Positions 25,773 to 33,603 of a stretch of DNA of 64,000 nt are shown here, piece by piece. The notes under the pieces were generated by a model, which did not search any database, was not told the origin of the DNA, and saw only the letters and a list, made by a program, of their open reading frames with translations. The translations under genes were made by a program, and so were the position numbers. The DNA comes from Nocardia niwae NBRC 108934 = DSM 45340 (GTDB lineage: Bacteria; Actinomycetota; Actinomycetes; Mycobacteriales; Mycobacteriaceae): positions 186,001-250,000 of the forward strand of contig NZ_BDCK01000018.1 of NCBI RefSeq assembly GCF_001613465.1. The letters run 5' to 3'. The stretch's first letter is position 1, and the number at the start of each line of letters is the position of its first letter.

Positions 25773-25874
25773 CTATCTGTCTTCGCTTGGATGGCGCCGC
25801 CGTGGCGCCCGGCGGAACTCGTTCTCGGTTTCGCGTGGTTTTCTCTGCCTGTCCAGCGCTGTGGAGACCCGATA

Positions 25875-26681
25875 ATGCCCAGATTCGCACCCCATCCGGA
25901 GCGCAGGCCCGCGCTCGTCTCCGGCGCCTCCTCGGGGATCGGCGCGGCCACCGCCGTGGCCTTGGCCGAACTCGGTCACCCGGTCGCGCTCGGCGCGCGC
26001 CGCGTAGAGCAGTGCGCCGCACTGGCGGACAAGATCCGAGCCGACGGCGGCGAGGCGTTCGCCCACCGTCTCGACGTCACCGAGCCGGACTCGGTCGACG
26101 ACTTCGTGCGCGCGGCCGAGGAAGCGCTCGGCCCCACCGAGATCCTGGTCTCCAGCGCGGGTGACATCGAGTTCGGTCAGGCGCACGCGATGGATCCGGA
26201 ACGGTTCGTGCGCCAGGTTCAGGTCCATCTCGTCGGCGCGCAGCGGCTCGCGCACCGAGTGCTGCCCGGCATGCTGCGCAGGCAACGCGGCGACATCGTG
26301 CTGATCAGCTCCGACTGCGCGCCCGACCCGCGGCCGCGCACCGGCGCCTACAGTGCTGCCAAAGCGGGGCTGGAAGCGATGGCCGCGCAGATGCGCATGG
26401 AACTCGAGGGCAGCGGCGTCCGCTTGTCGCTGGTCCGCCCCGGCCCGACCCTGACCGGTATGGGCATGGACTCCACGCCCGAGGTCGTCGGCCCGGTTCT
26501 GGAGGACTGGAAAGCCTGGGGATTCGCCAGGCACCCGTACATGCTGCGGGCGAGCGACCTGGCCGCGGCGGTGGTGGCGGTGGTGGCCACGCCGCGGGGT
26601 TCGCACCTGGTGCTGGTCGAGGTGCAACCCGAGGCGCCGATCCGCCCCCTCGCGGACGACGTGGAATCGAACGAACAGTAA
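25875..26681 (+). CDS. Short-chain dehydrogenase/reductase, divergent arm
   Basis: A 268-residue SDR. S-G-A-S-S-G-I-G lies at 16-23, D-V-T strand end, I-S-S active-site serine, Y-S-A-A-K catalytic Tyr/Lys near 157-161. The Arg pair after strand 2 (A-R-R) suggests NADP. ATG 25875 has GGAG 10 bases upstream; the frame back to 25614 crosses an operator and is discounted. A ferredoxin gene follows after 9 bases. Confidence 0.87.
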   Translation: MPRFAPHPERRPALVSGASSGIGAATAVALAELGHPVALGARRVEQCAALADKIRADGGEAFAHRLDVTEPDSVDDFVRAAEEALGPTEILVSSAGDIEFGQAHAMDPERFVRQVQVHLVGAQRLAHRVLPGMLRRQRGDIVLISSDCAPDPRPRTGAYSAAKAGLEAMAAQMRMELEGSGVRLSLVRPGPTLTGMGMDSTPEVVGPVLEDWKAWGFARHPYMLRASDLAAAVVAVVATPRGSHLVLVEVQPEAPIRPLADDVESNEQ

Positions 26682-26888
<207 letters not shown>

Positions 26889-26952
26889 GCGGAAATCGCC
26901 CGTGCGGTTGGGTAGGCAGGGCGAGCCGCGGCGAATACGATGAATCCAAAAC

Positions 26953-26966
26953 CGGAACGTGTTCTA
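26953..26966. promoter_or_regulatory. KstR-like operator before the GabD2-type dehydrogenase
   Basis: CGGAACGTGTTCTA fits the remembered KstR consensus TnnAACnnGTTnnA at all but the first base. It lies 61 bases before the ATG at 27028. KstR represses cholesterol catabolism in mycobacteria and relatives, so this gene may belong to a steroid regulon. Confidence 0.45.
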
Positions 26967-27027
26967 ATTCAGTCGCACGGTACGGCCCGGCACCTGCGGG
27001 GATGCCCGACGTCATGGAGAAGATCCG

Positions 27028-28620
27028 ATGAGCACAGCACATACCGAGAAGGCGGAGGGCACGCTGCCCGCCAGGATCACCGGAGAGCTGATCACCCGGC
27101 TGACCGGCTCGGTCGCCGCCGACGGTAGCGCGGCGCCGTTCGAGATGATCGAGGTCTACACCGGCGCGCCGGTCGGTGCGCTTCCGCAATCGACCCCCCA
27201 GGACGTGCTGACCGCGTGCGCCACCGCCCGGGCGGCGCAGACGGAGTGGGCCGCGCTGCCGCTGCGCCAGCGGATGCGGGTGTTCGAGCGGCTGCACGAG
27301 CTGATCCTCGGCGAAGTGGAGACCATCGCCGACCTCATCCAGATCGGGTGCGGCAAGACCCGCCGGATGGCCGTCGAGGAATCCTGCGACGTGCCCATGG
27401 TGATCAGCCACTATCTCAAGACCGCGCGCCGGGTGCTGCGCCCGAAGCGGCGGGGCGGGCCGATGCCGTTGCTGACCACGTCGATCGAACAGCACCGCCC
27501 CAAAGGGCTCGTGGCCGTGATCGCCCCGTGGAACTTCCCCTTCGCCATCGCCCTGTCCGACGCCATGCCCGCGCTGATGGCAGGCAACGGCGTGGTGCTC
27601 AAGCCCGACAACAAGACCGCGCTGTGCGTGCTGTTCGGCGTCGAGTTGCTGCACCGGGCCGGGCTGCCCCGCGGTCTGGTCCAGGTGGTGTGCGGTGAGG
27701 GACCCGATATCGGGCCCGCCCTGATCGACAACGTCGATTTCGTCATGTTCACCGGCTCGACCGCCACCGGCCGCATCGTCGGCGAGCAGGCCGGTCGCAA
27801 CCTCATCGGGTGCAGCCTGGAACTGGGCGGCAAGAATCCGATGATCGTGCTCGCCGACGCGAACCTGGACGAGGTGGTCCCCGGCGCGGTGTTCGCGACG
27901 TTCGCCAACTCGGGGCAGGCGTGCATGCACATCGAACGGATCTACGTGCACCGTTCCCTGCACGACGAATTCCTGCGCCGATTGGTCGCCGCGGCCGCGG
28001 AGCTGAACGGGAAGATCGGCGGCTCCTACGACTACACACCCGAATTCGGGTCCCTCGTCTCTGCGCAGCAGCTGGAACGGGTCGCCGCGCATGTCGAGGA
28101 CGCGCGGTCCAAGGGAGCCACCGTGCACGTGGGCGGGCAGGCGCGCCCGGATGTCGGTCCGGCGTTCTACGAGGCCACCGTGCTCACCGGCGTGACCCCC
28201 GAGATGACCCACGCGACGCTGGAGACCTTCGGTCCGGTCGTCACCGTGTACCCGTTCGACGACGAGCACGAGGCGGTGCGCCTGGCCAACGCCACCGACT
28301 ACGGCTTGAACGCCAGCGTGTGGACTCGCGACCTGGCGCACGGCGAACGCGTCGCCGCCCAGCTGCAGGCGGGCAACATCAACATCAACGACGGTTTCGT
28401 CGCGACCTACGCCGCCAAGGGCACGCCCTCCGGTGGCGTGAAGCAGTCCGGCGTCGGCACTCGGCACGGCGACCAGGGCCTGCTGAAGTACACCGACACG
28501 GTGAACGTCGGCGTGCTCAAGAAGCAGGTACTCGCCGCACGCGCGGGCCAGCCCTACGACAAGCAGCTGAAGATGACCTTGACGTCGCTGCGGATGATGC
28601 GCCGAACCAGGTTGCGCTGA
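27028..28620 (+). CDS. gabD2: Succinate-semialdehyde dehydrogenase (GabD2-like)
   Basis: A 530-residue aldehyde dehydrogenase closely resembling mycobacterial GabD2, including K-G-L-V-A-V-I-A-P-W-N-F-P, F-T-G-S-T-A-T-G-R, Glu265 in L-E-L-G-G-K-N-P-M, Cys299 in G-Q-A-C, and Y-G-L-N-A-S-V-W near the end. It should oxidise succinate semialdehyde or a similar aldehyde to the acid with NADP. It has its own promoter region with a KstR-like site and is not simply part of the ferredoxin operon. The in vivo substrate may differ in a steroid context. Confidence 0.82.
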   Translation: MSTAHTEKAEGTLPARITGELITRLTGSVAADGSAAPFEMIEVYTGAPVGALPQSTPQDVLTACATARAAQTEWAALPLRQRMRVFERLHELILGEVETIADLIQIGCGKTRRMAVEESCDVPMVISHYLKTARRVLRPKRRGGPMPLLTTSIEQHRPKGLVAVIAPWNFPFAIALSDAMPALMAGNGVVLKPDNKTALCVLFGVELLHRAGLPRGLVQVVCGEGPDIGPALIDNVDFVMFTGSTATGRIVGEQAGRNLIGCSLELGGKNPMIVLADANLDEVVPGAVFATFANSGQACMHIERIYVHRSLHDEFLRRLVAAAAELNGKIGGSYDYTPEFGSLVSAQQLERVAAHVEDARSKGATVHVGGQARPDVGPAFYEATVLTGVTPEMTHATLETFGPVVTVYPFDDEHEAVRLANATDYGLNASVWTRDLAHGERVAAQLQAGNININDGFVATYAAKGTPSGGVKQSGVGTRHGDQGLLKYTDTVNVGVLKKQVLAARAGQPYDKQLKMTLTSLRMMRRTRLR

Positions 28621-28714
28621 GCGTCGCTCTGCCGTAGGCCGACGACGGTCACGGACCCGCCGATCCGGTAGCGTGGCCGCCGGGGTGGATTCACGGAATC
28701 GAGAACGGATACCA

Positions 28715-29200
28715 ATGAGCCTTCGAGAAGTTCCGCTACGCACGCTGTCCGGCGAGCCGACGACCTTGGCCGACTTGGTCGGCGACCGCGCCGTCCTGCT
28801 GGTCAACGTGGCCTCGAAATGCGGACTGACCCCGCAGTACTCCGGCTTGGTCGAACTGCACAAGTCCTTCGGTCCGCGCGGTTTCAGCGTGGTCGGCGTG
28901 CCGTGCAACCAGTTCATGGGCCAGGAACCGGGCACCGCGGAGGAAATCCAGCAATTCTGTTCCACCACCTACGGCGTCGATTTCCCCTTGCTGGAGAAGA
29001 CCGACGTCAACGGCGACCAGCGCCACGCCCTCTACCAGCACCTGGTGGACACTCCCGACGCCGAAGGTGACACCGGCGACATCCAATGGAACTTCGAGAA
29101 GTTTCTCATCGACCGCGACGGCAAGGTAGCGGGCCGCTTCCGCCCGCGCACCACACCTCAAGCCCCGGAACTCGTCGCCGCCATCGAATCCGTGCTCTGA
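28715..29200 (+). CDS. Glutathione-peroxidase family protein (Cys type)
   Basis: A 161-residue thiol peroxidase. The tetrad is present: Cys36 (V-A-S-K-C-G), Gln70 (F-M-G-Q-E-P-G), Trp125 and Asn126 (Q-W-N-F-E-K-F). The P-C-N-Q-F block carries the likely resolving cysteine. It has Cys instead of selenocysteine and probably uses thioredoxin, since actinobacteria lack glutathione. ATG 28715; upstream codons from 28673 are not conserved-looking. Confidence 0.9.
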   Translation: MSLREVPLRTLSGEPTTLADLVGDRAVLLVNVASKCGLTPQYSGLVELHKSFGPRGFSVVGVPCNQFMGQEPGTAEEIQQFCSTTYGVDFPLLEKTDVNGDQRHALYQHLVDTPDAEGDTGDIQWNFEKFLIDRDGKVAGRFRPRTTPQAPELVAAIESVL

Positions 29201-29217
29201 ATAGTCACGACAATGCC

Positions 29218-29248
29218 GGAGCCGTCGTCCATCCGGGACGGCGGCTCC
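29218..29248. terminator. Strong bidirectional hairpin between convergent genes
   Basis: GGAGCCGTCGTCC (29218-29230) pairs with GGACGGCGGCTCC (29236-29248), 13 base pairs with one mismatch around a 5-base loop. It is 18 bases after the peroxidase stop and faces the flavin monooxygenase ending at 29336. Confidence 0.6.
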
Positions 29249-29335
29249 CGTCGTTGCGCCGCCTCCGCTAGTGGCACATCGCTGCGGCGAATCGCGAGTA
29301 GGCCTCTCGATGGTGTGCCACTCGACGATTCGGGG

Positions 29336-30700
29336 TCAGGCCCGGCGGGTGAGGGGCTCGCGTAGGCCGAGGTGGGCGCGCAGGGTGTCGCCGATGTATT
29401 CGGTGCGGTAGACGCCACGCTCCTGGAGTTCGGGAACGAGCCGGTCCACGATTTCGTCCAGACCGGTCGGGACCAGGTAGGGGGAGATGTTGAAACCGTC
29501 GCTCGCGCCGTGGCGGACCCAGCGGGCCAGTTCGTCGGCGACCTGGGCGGGGGTGCCGGCGAAGCCGGAGCGTTCGGTGGAGGCGATCACTACCTCCCGC
29601 AGGGACAGATTCTCGGCCTCGGCCCTGGACCGCCATTCGCGGGCGATGGCTGCCGGGTCTTGGCCGGAACGGGGTGCGCCTCGGGTTTCCGAGATCGGGC
29701 GGGGCCGGGGGTCGTCCGCGGGCAGGGGGCCGTCCGGGTCGAGATCGGACAGATCGCGGCCCCAGATCTGGCCGGCCAGCGACAGGGCGGTCTGGCCGGT
29801 GTACTGGCCGTTCTTCACCCAGCGCACCTTCTCCTCGACCTCGGATTCCTTCTCCGCGAGGATGATCTGCGTGCCCGGCAGGATCCGGATGTCGTCCTCA
29901 GGGCGGCCCGCCGCGCGCAGGCGTGCGCGGATGTCGCCGGCGAAGGCGAGCGCGTCGTCGAAATGCGTTCCGTGCCTGGAGAAAATGACATCGGCGTGCG
30001 CCGCGGCGAAATCGCGACCTGCCGGTGAATCGCCCGCCTGGAAGATCACCGGATGTCCTTGGGCGCTGCGCGGCAGCGTGGGAGCGACCGTGACGTCGAA
30101 GTGCGGCCCGGTGCGCACGACCGGGTGGATCGCTTCGGCGCCGGCCCACGCCGGGCTCCGCTGCGACGTCGCGATGGCGCCGTCGTCCCAGCCGTCCCAG
30201 ATCGCCCGCGCCGTCGCGACGAACTCCGCGGCCCGCTCGTAGCGCAGCGCGTGATCGAGGAATCCGCCGCGCCGGAAGTTCGCGCCGGTCCAGGCGTTGT
30301 CGGTGGTGACCGCGTTCCAGCCCGCGCGACCGCCGGACAGCAGGTCCAGGCTGGCGAGCTTGCGCGCCAGGTCGGCGGGCTCGTTGTAAGTGGTGTTCTG
30401 GGTTGCGACCAGGCCGATATGCCGGGTGACGCCCGCGAGGGCGGCCAGCTGCGTGATCGCGTCGGGGCGGCCCGCGATGTCCAGTTCCAGGATCGAGCCG
30501 TCCTGCTCGCGCAGCCGCAGGCCCTCGCCGAGGAAGAACGCGTCGAACAGCCCGCGCTCGGCGGTCTGCGCCACCCGGCGAAAGGTCTCGAAGTCGATCT
30601 GCGAGCCGCTGGAGGGGTCGGACCAGATCGTGGTGTGGTTGACGCCCTGGAAGAAGACGCCGAAGTGGACCTGAGCGTCTGGACGCGGGAACTCGGTCAC
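29336..30700 (-). CDS. NtaA/DmoA-type FMN-dependent monooxygenase
   Basis: A 454-residue bacterial-luciferase-fold monooxygenase of the NtaA/SnaA/DmoA group. Seen: F-F-L-G-E-G near the N-terminus, S-G-G-R-A-G-W-N-A-V-T-T (the group's flavin-site block), Q-A-G-D-S-P-A-G, and G-T-P-A-Q-V-A-D-E-L-A. It uses reduced FMN from a separate reductase to attack organosulfur, nitrogen or similar substrates. It shares a strand with a second luciferase-type gene 19 bases upstream and an MFS transporter. Confidence 0.88.
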   Translation of the reverse strand: MTEFPRPDAQVHFGVFFQGVNHTTIWSDPSSGSQIDFETFRRVAQTAERGLFDAFFLGEGLRLREQDGSILELDIAGRPDAITQLAALAGVTRHIGLVATQNTTYNEPADLARKLASLDLLSGGRAGWNAVTTDNAWTGANFRRGGFLDHALRYERAAEFVATARAIWDGWDDGAIATSQRSPAWAGAEAIHPVVRTGPHFDVTVAPTLPRSAQGHPVIFQAGDSPAGRDFAAAHADVIFSRHGTHFDDALAFAGDIRARLRAAGRPEDDIRILPGTQIILAEKESEVEEKVRWVKNGQYTGQTALSLAGQIWGRDLSDLDPDGPLPADDPRPRPISETRGAPRSGQDPAAIAREWRSRAEAENLSLREVVIASTERSGFAGTPAQVADELARWVRHGASDGFNISPYLVPTGLDEIVDRLVPELQERGVYRTEYIGDTLRAHLGLREPLTRRA

Positions 30701-30719
30701 GGAAACGAACTCCTGACGA

Positions 30720-31766
30720 TCAGCGCGTGGTCGCGTAGCGGTTGGCGGGACGGGGCAGACCGAGGTTGGCGCGCAGTATCGAACCGGGAACGGGACGGTG
30801 CGCTACTCCGGTGCGAAACAAGGCGGGCAAAACCTCTCGGGCGAGCACGGGAAGGTCCTCGTCGATCACCGCGAGGTGCAGCCGCACCCCGTCGAGGTGG
30901 GCGCTGAGTTCGCTCAGCAGAGCGGTCAAGTCCCGCGCCGTACCGGAGAACGCGAGTCGCCCGGGGGAAGCGGCGGTTCCGCCGAATCGCTGTGCGGCAG
31001 GAACACCGGCGACGTCCAAGGTGACCTCGATCTCGGCGAAGGCCAGCGCAGCGCCGGACGAGCGCGCCGCCGTCCCGGCCGCCGCCACCGCCGCGACGGA
31101 GTCTGCGGCGACGAACCGGACGTCGACCTCCCCCTCCGTGCCGAACACCACCGGTTGGCCCTGGGGCGGGCGCGGCACGATGGCCGGCCCCTTCACCGAG
31201 AAGGTCTCGCCCTCGAAGTCGATGTAGTGCAGCTTGGTCCGGTCCAGGAAGCGGCCGCTGGTGTACTCACGGATGACCGCGTCGTCCTCCCAGGAATCCC
31301 AGAGGCGCCGGGCCACCTCGATCGAATCCCGGTGCTCGCGAGCCAGTTCGGCAGTGTCAGCGATCGGCGCACGCCCCCAGGTGGCGGCGGCGAGCGGGTC
31401 CTCGACGCGCTCGGCGATCCAGCCGGCGCGTCCGCGTGAGGCGTAGTCCAGCGACGCCACCTGCGAGGCCGTGTGGAACGGTTCGGCGTAGGTGGTGGCG
31501 ACGGTGGGAACCAGCCCGATCGTGCTGGTCGTGGCCGCCACGAACGACGCCCGGGTCACCGCGTCGATGCGGCCGGGTATCTCGTGTCCCGGCAGGATCG
31601 AGTCGGCGAAGGTGGCCAGGGTGAATCCGGCGTTCTCGGCGGCGGCCACCCGCCTGCGCACGGTGTCGCCGGTGAGCAGGCGGTCCGGTGCGTGCGCCGC
31701 CCGCCGCCACGCCTCGGGGCCGAACCCCTCCCCGTCGAGCTCTACGCCGAGCGCGAAAACGCCCAT
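30720..31766 (-). CDS. LLM-class flavin-dependent oxidoreductase
   Basis: A 348-residue luciferase-like protein. The N-terminal barrel shows G-F-T-L-A-T-F-A-D-S and D-Y-A-S-R-G-R-A-G-W-I, the flavin-site block corresponding to S-G-G-R-A-G-W in the neighbour. The central region is shorter than in NtaA proteins. ATG 31766 is preceded by a purine-rich GGAGGAAAGAAGG. The C-terminal L-R-A-N-L-G-L-P-R-P resembles the L-R-A-H-L-G-L-R-E-P end of the next gene. The two may act on related substrates. Confidence 0.83.
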   Translation of the reverse strand: MGVFALGVELDGEGFGPEAWRRAAHAPDRLLTGDTVRRRVAAAENAGFTLATFADSILPGHEIPGRIDAVTRASFVAATTSTIGLVPTVATTYAEPFHTASQVASLDYASRGRAGWIAERVEDPLAAATWGRAPIADTAELAREHRDSIEVARRLWDSWEDDAVIREYTSGRFLDRTKLHYIDFEGETFSVKGPAIVPRPPQGQPVVFGTEGEVDVRFVAADSVAAVAAAGTAARSSGAALAFAEIEVTLDVAGVPAAQRFGGTAASPGRLAFSGTARDLTALLSELSAHLDGVRLHLAVIDEDLPVLAREVLPALFRTGVAHRPVPGSILRANLGLPRPANRYATTR

Positions 31767-31934
31767 CCCGCACCTTCTTTCCTCCACGAACCACGACGCG
31801 ACGAACAGTGGCCCGAGCCGGGCACGATCCGGCTCGGGCCACCGGCGGCGCACCCTGTGCGAGCATGCGCGGCGGGGCGGCGATGCGCGATGGTTTGCGT
31901 CGCGATGATTCGAAGGTGGTCGAACGGCCCGGGC

Positions 31935-33377
31935 CTACCGCGCGGCGCGGGCCGCGAATGCCGCCGCCAGCAGGACCGTGACGCCCTCGGCGATCGCCGT
32001 GCCGCCGAGAGCGTGCGCGGCGCTGGTCACCGTGCTGCCCGCCAGGCCGAGGAACAGCGACCCGAAGGTGGCGATCCCGACGACGATGCCGAGTTGCACG
32101 TTGGTCACCAGGATGCCGCTGGCGTCGGCCGCCAGGGTCATCGGGACCTTCGCCAGCGTGCGGGTCATCAGCGGACTGAAGGCGATGCCGTTGCCCGCGC
32201 CGCACAGGCCGAGCAATGTCAGGGCGAGCGGTCCGAGCTCGGCGCCGTCGCGCAGCAGTGCGCCGAGGGCGACCATGCTCGCCGCGCCGAGCACCAGCCC
32301 GAGCGGGATCATCGCCGCGTGGAACCGAGCCGGGACGCGCTCCCAGTTCAGGCTGGCGACGGCGAAGGTCACCCCGAGCGGGACGAACAGCAGGCCCGCG
32401 TGCAAAGCGCTGTACCCGAGCGTGCTCTGCAGGTGGATCGCCATGACGAACATCCAGCCGCCGAAGGTGGCCATGATCACGAACAGCGCGACCGCGGCGG
32501 GGACCAGGCCGGGCGCGGTGAGCACCGGCCGGGCGAAGAGGGGTTCGCCGCCCCGGGAGGCGACGATCCGTTCGATCGCCACGAACGATGCGAAGCCGAG
32601 TACACCGGCCGCCAACGCGATCCACGACCACAACGGCCAATCCAGCTCCCGCCCCAGCACCAGCGGCAGCACCAGCAGCAACACCGATGCGGTGAGGGTG
32701 GCCAAGCCGGGCAGGTCGAGCTTGCGCTCGAGCCGCTGGGCCGAGGACGGAAGAATGCGCGGCGCCGCGACGAGCAGTGCGAGCCCGATCGGCACGTTCA
32801 CCAGGAACACGCCGCGCCAGCCGCTGGCGAACAGGTCGGCGTTGACGATCAGCCCGCCCAGCACCTGGCCGGCGACCATGCCGCCGGAGATGATGGCCGA
32901 GTAGATGCTCAACGCTCGCGCGCGGGCGTGACCGGTGAAGGTGCGCTGGATGAGCGTCATGATCTGCGGCACCATCGCCGCCGCGCCGACGCCCTGGGCG
33001 AACCGGAAGACGATCAGCGCGGTCTCGTTCCAGGCCAGACCGCAGGCCAGCGAGGCCACGGTGAACAGCGCCAGCCCGGCGATGAACGCCCGGCGCTGGG
33101 TGAACCGGTCACCGAGCCGTGCGCCGGTGACCAGCAGGACGGCGTACGCGATGACGTACCCGGCGACGATCAGCTGCAGCGCCGCGCCACTGGTGTGCAG
33201 CGAGCTCCGGATCGAGGGAATCGCGACGTTGACGATGGAGGAGTCGAGCACCGCCATGAACTGGCCGGTGAGGATGACGGTGAGGACGGCGAGCGAACGC
33301 CGCGCTCCCAGCGCGGCGGCCGGAGCGGCTGCGGGCGTCGTTGCCGCTGCCGGACCCGGCGATATGGTCTGTGTCAT
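31935..33377 (-). CDS. MFS drug exporter (DHA2, 14-TM type)
   Basis: A 480-residue transporter with about fourteen hydrophobic helices. L-D-S-S-I-V-N-V-A-I-P (motif D1 of DHA2 exporters) lies in helix 1, G-A-R-L-G-D-R-F-T-Q-R-R (motif A) between helices 2 and 3, and the Gly-rich motif C in helix 5. It is predicted to export drugs by proton antiport. I chose ATG 33377 over the frame from 33461. It heads the strand leading to the two flavin monooxygenases, with a 168-base gap, and is divergent from car. Confidence 0.87.
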   Translation of the reverse strand: MTQTISPGPAAATTPAAAPAAALGARRSLAVLTVILTGQFMAVLDSSIVNVAIPSIRSSLHTSGAALQLIVAGYVIAYAVLLVTGARLGDRFTQRRAFIAGLALFTVASLACGLAWNETALIVFRFAQGVGAAAMVPQIMTLIQRTFTGHARARALSIYSAIISGGMVAGQVLGGLIVNADLFASGWRGVFLVNVPIGLALLVAAPRILPSSAQRLERKLDLPGLATLTASVLLLVLPLVLGRELDWPLWSWIALAAGVLGFASFVAIERIVASRGGEPLFARPVLTAPGLVPAAVALFVIMATFGGWMFVMAIHLQSTLGYSALHAGLLFVPLGVTFAVASLNWERVPARFHAAMIPLGLVLGAASMVALGALLRDGAELGPLALTLLGLCGAGNGIAFSPLMTRTLAKVPMTLAADASGILVTNVQLGIVVGIATFGSLFLGLAGSTVTSAAHALGGTAIAEGVTVLLAAAFAARAAR

Positions 33378-33535
33378 GCACCGAGAATGCGTTGCGCCGG
33401 GCACCGGTAACAGGAGCCCGATGACACTGGTACCGGCAGCACCAGGCTGAGTGTGCGCCACAACGGATCTCCGGGCACTTTTGGGACATTTCCGGCACTG
33501 TGTCCAGTGTCACAGACGCCCACGACGGCTATCGC

Positions 33536-33564
33536 CTGACCAAAATCCTTAGGCGGGCTAACGT
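33536..33564 (+). promoter_or_regulatory. Candidate promoter of car
   Basis: CTGACC (33536-33541) and TAACGT (33559-33564) with 17 bases between resemble a housekeeping -35/-10 pair, 40 bases before the GTG start. Confidence 0.35.
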
Positions 33565-33603
33565 GTTCAGGGGAGGCGCGTTCCCGGACCGAAGGAGGTC
33601 GTC

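Larger units (their letters stand above)
25557..25874. other. 318-base divergent regulatory region
   Basis: Gap between the aldehyde dehydrogenase (minus) and the SDR (plus). It has no gene but two same-orientation operator copies near its ends, one for each promoter. An in-frame extension of the SDR runs through it but is not protein-like. Confidence 0.6.

Noticed and set aside
25614..25874. Longer start for the divergent SDR
   Set aside because: The extension passes through the operator at 25754 and precedes the Rossmann fold by 87 residues with no similarity; ATG 25875 has a good ribosome site.
33495..33520. TGTGTCCAGTGTCACAG region as a fourth TetR operator
   Set aside because: It shares only GTCCAG with the motif and lacks the ACACRTGT core.
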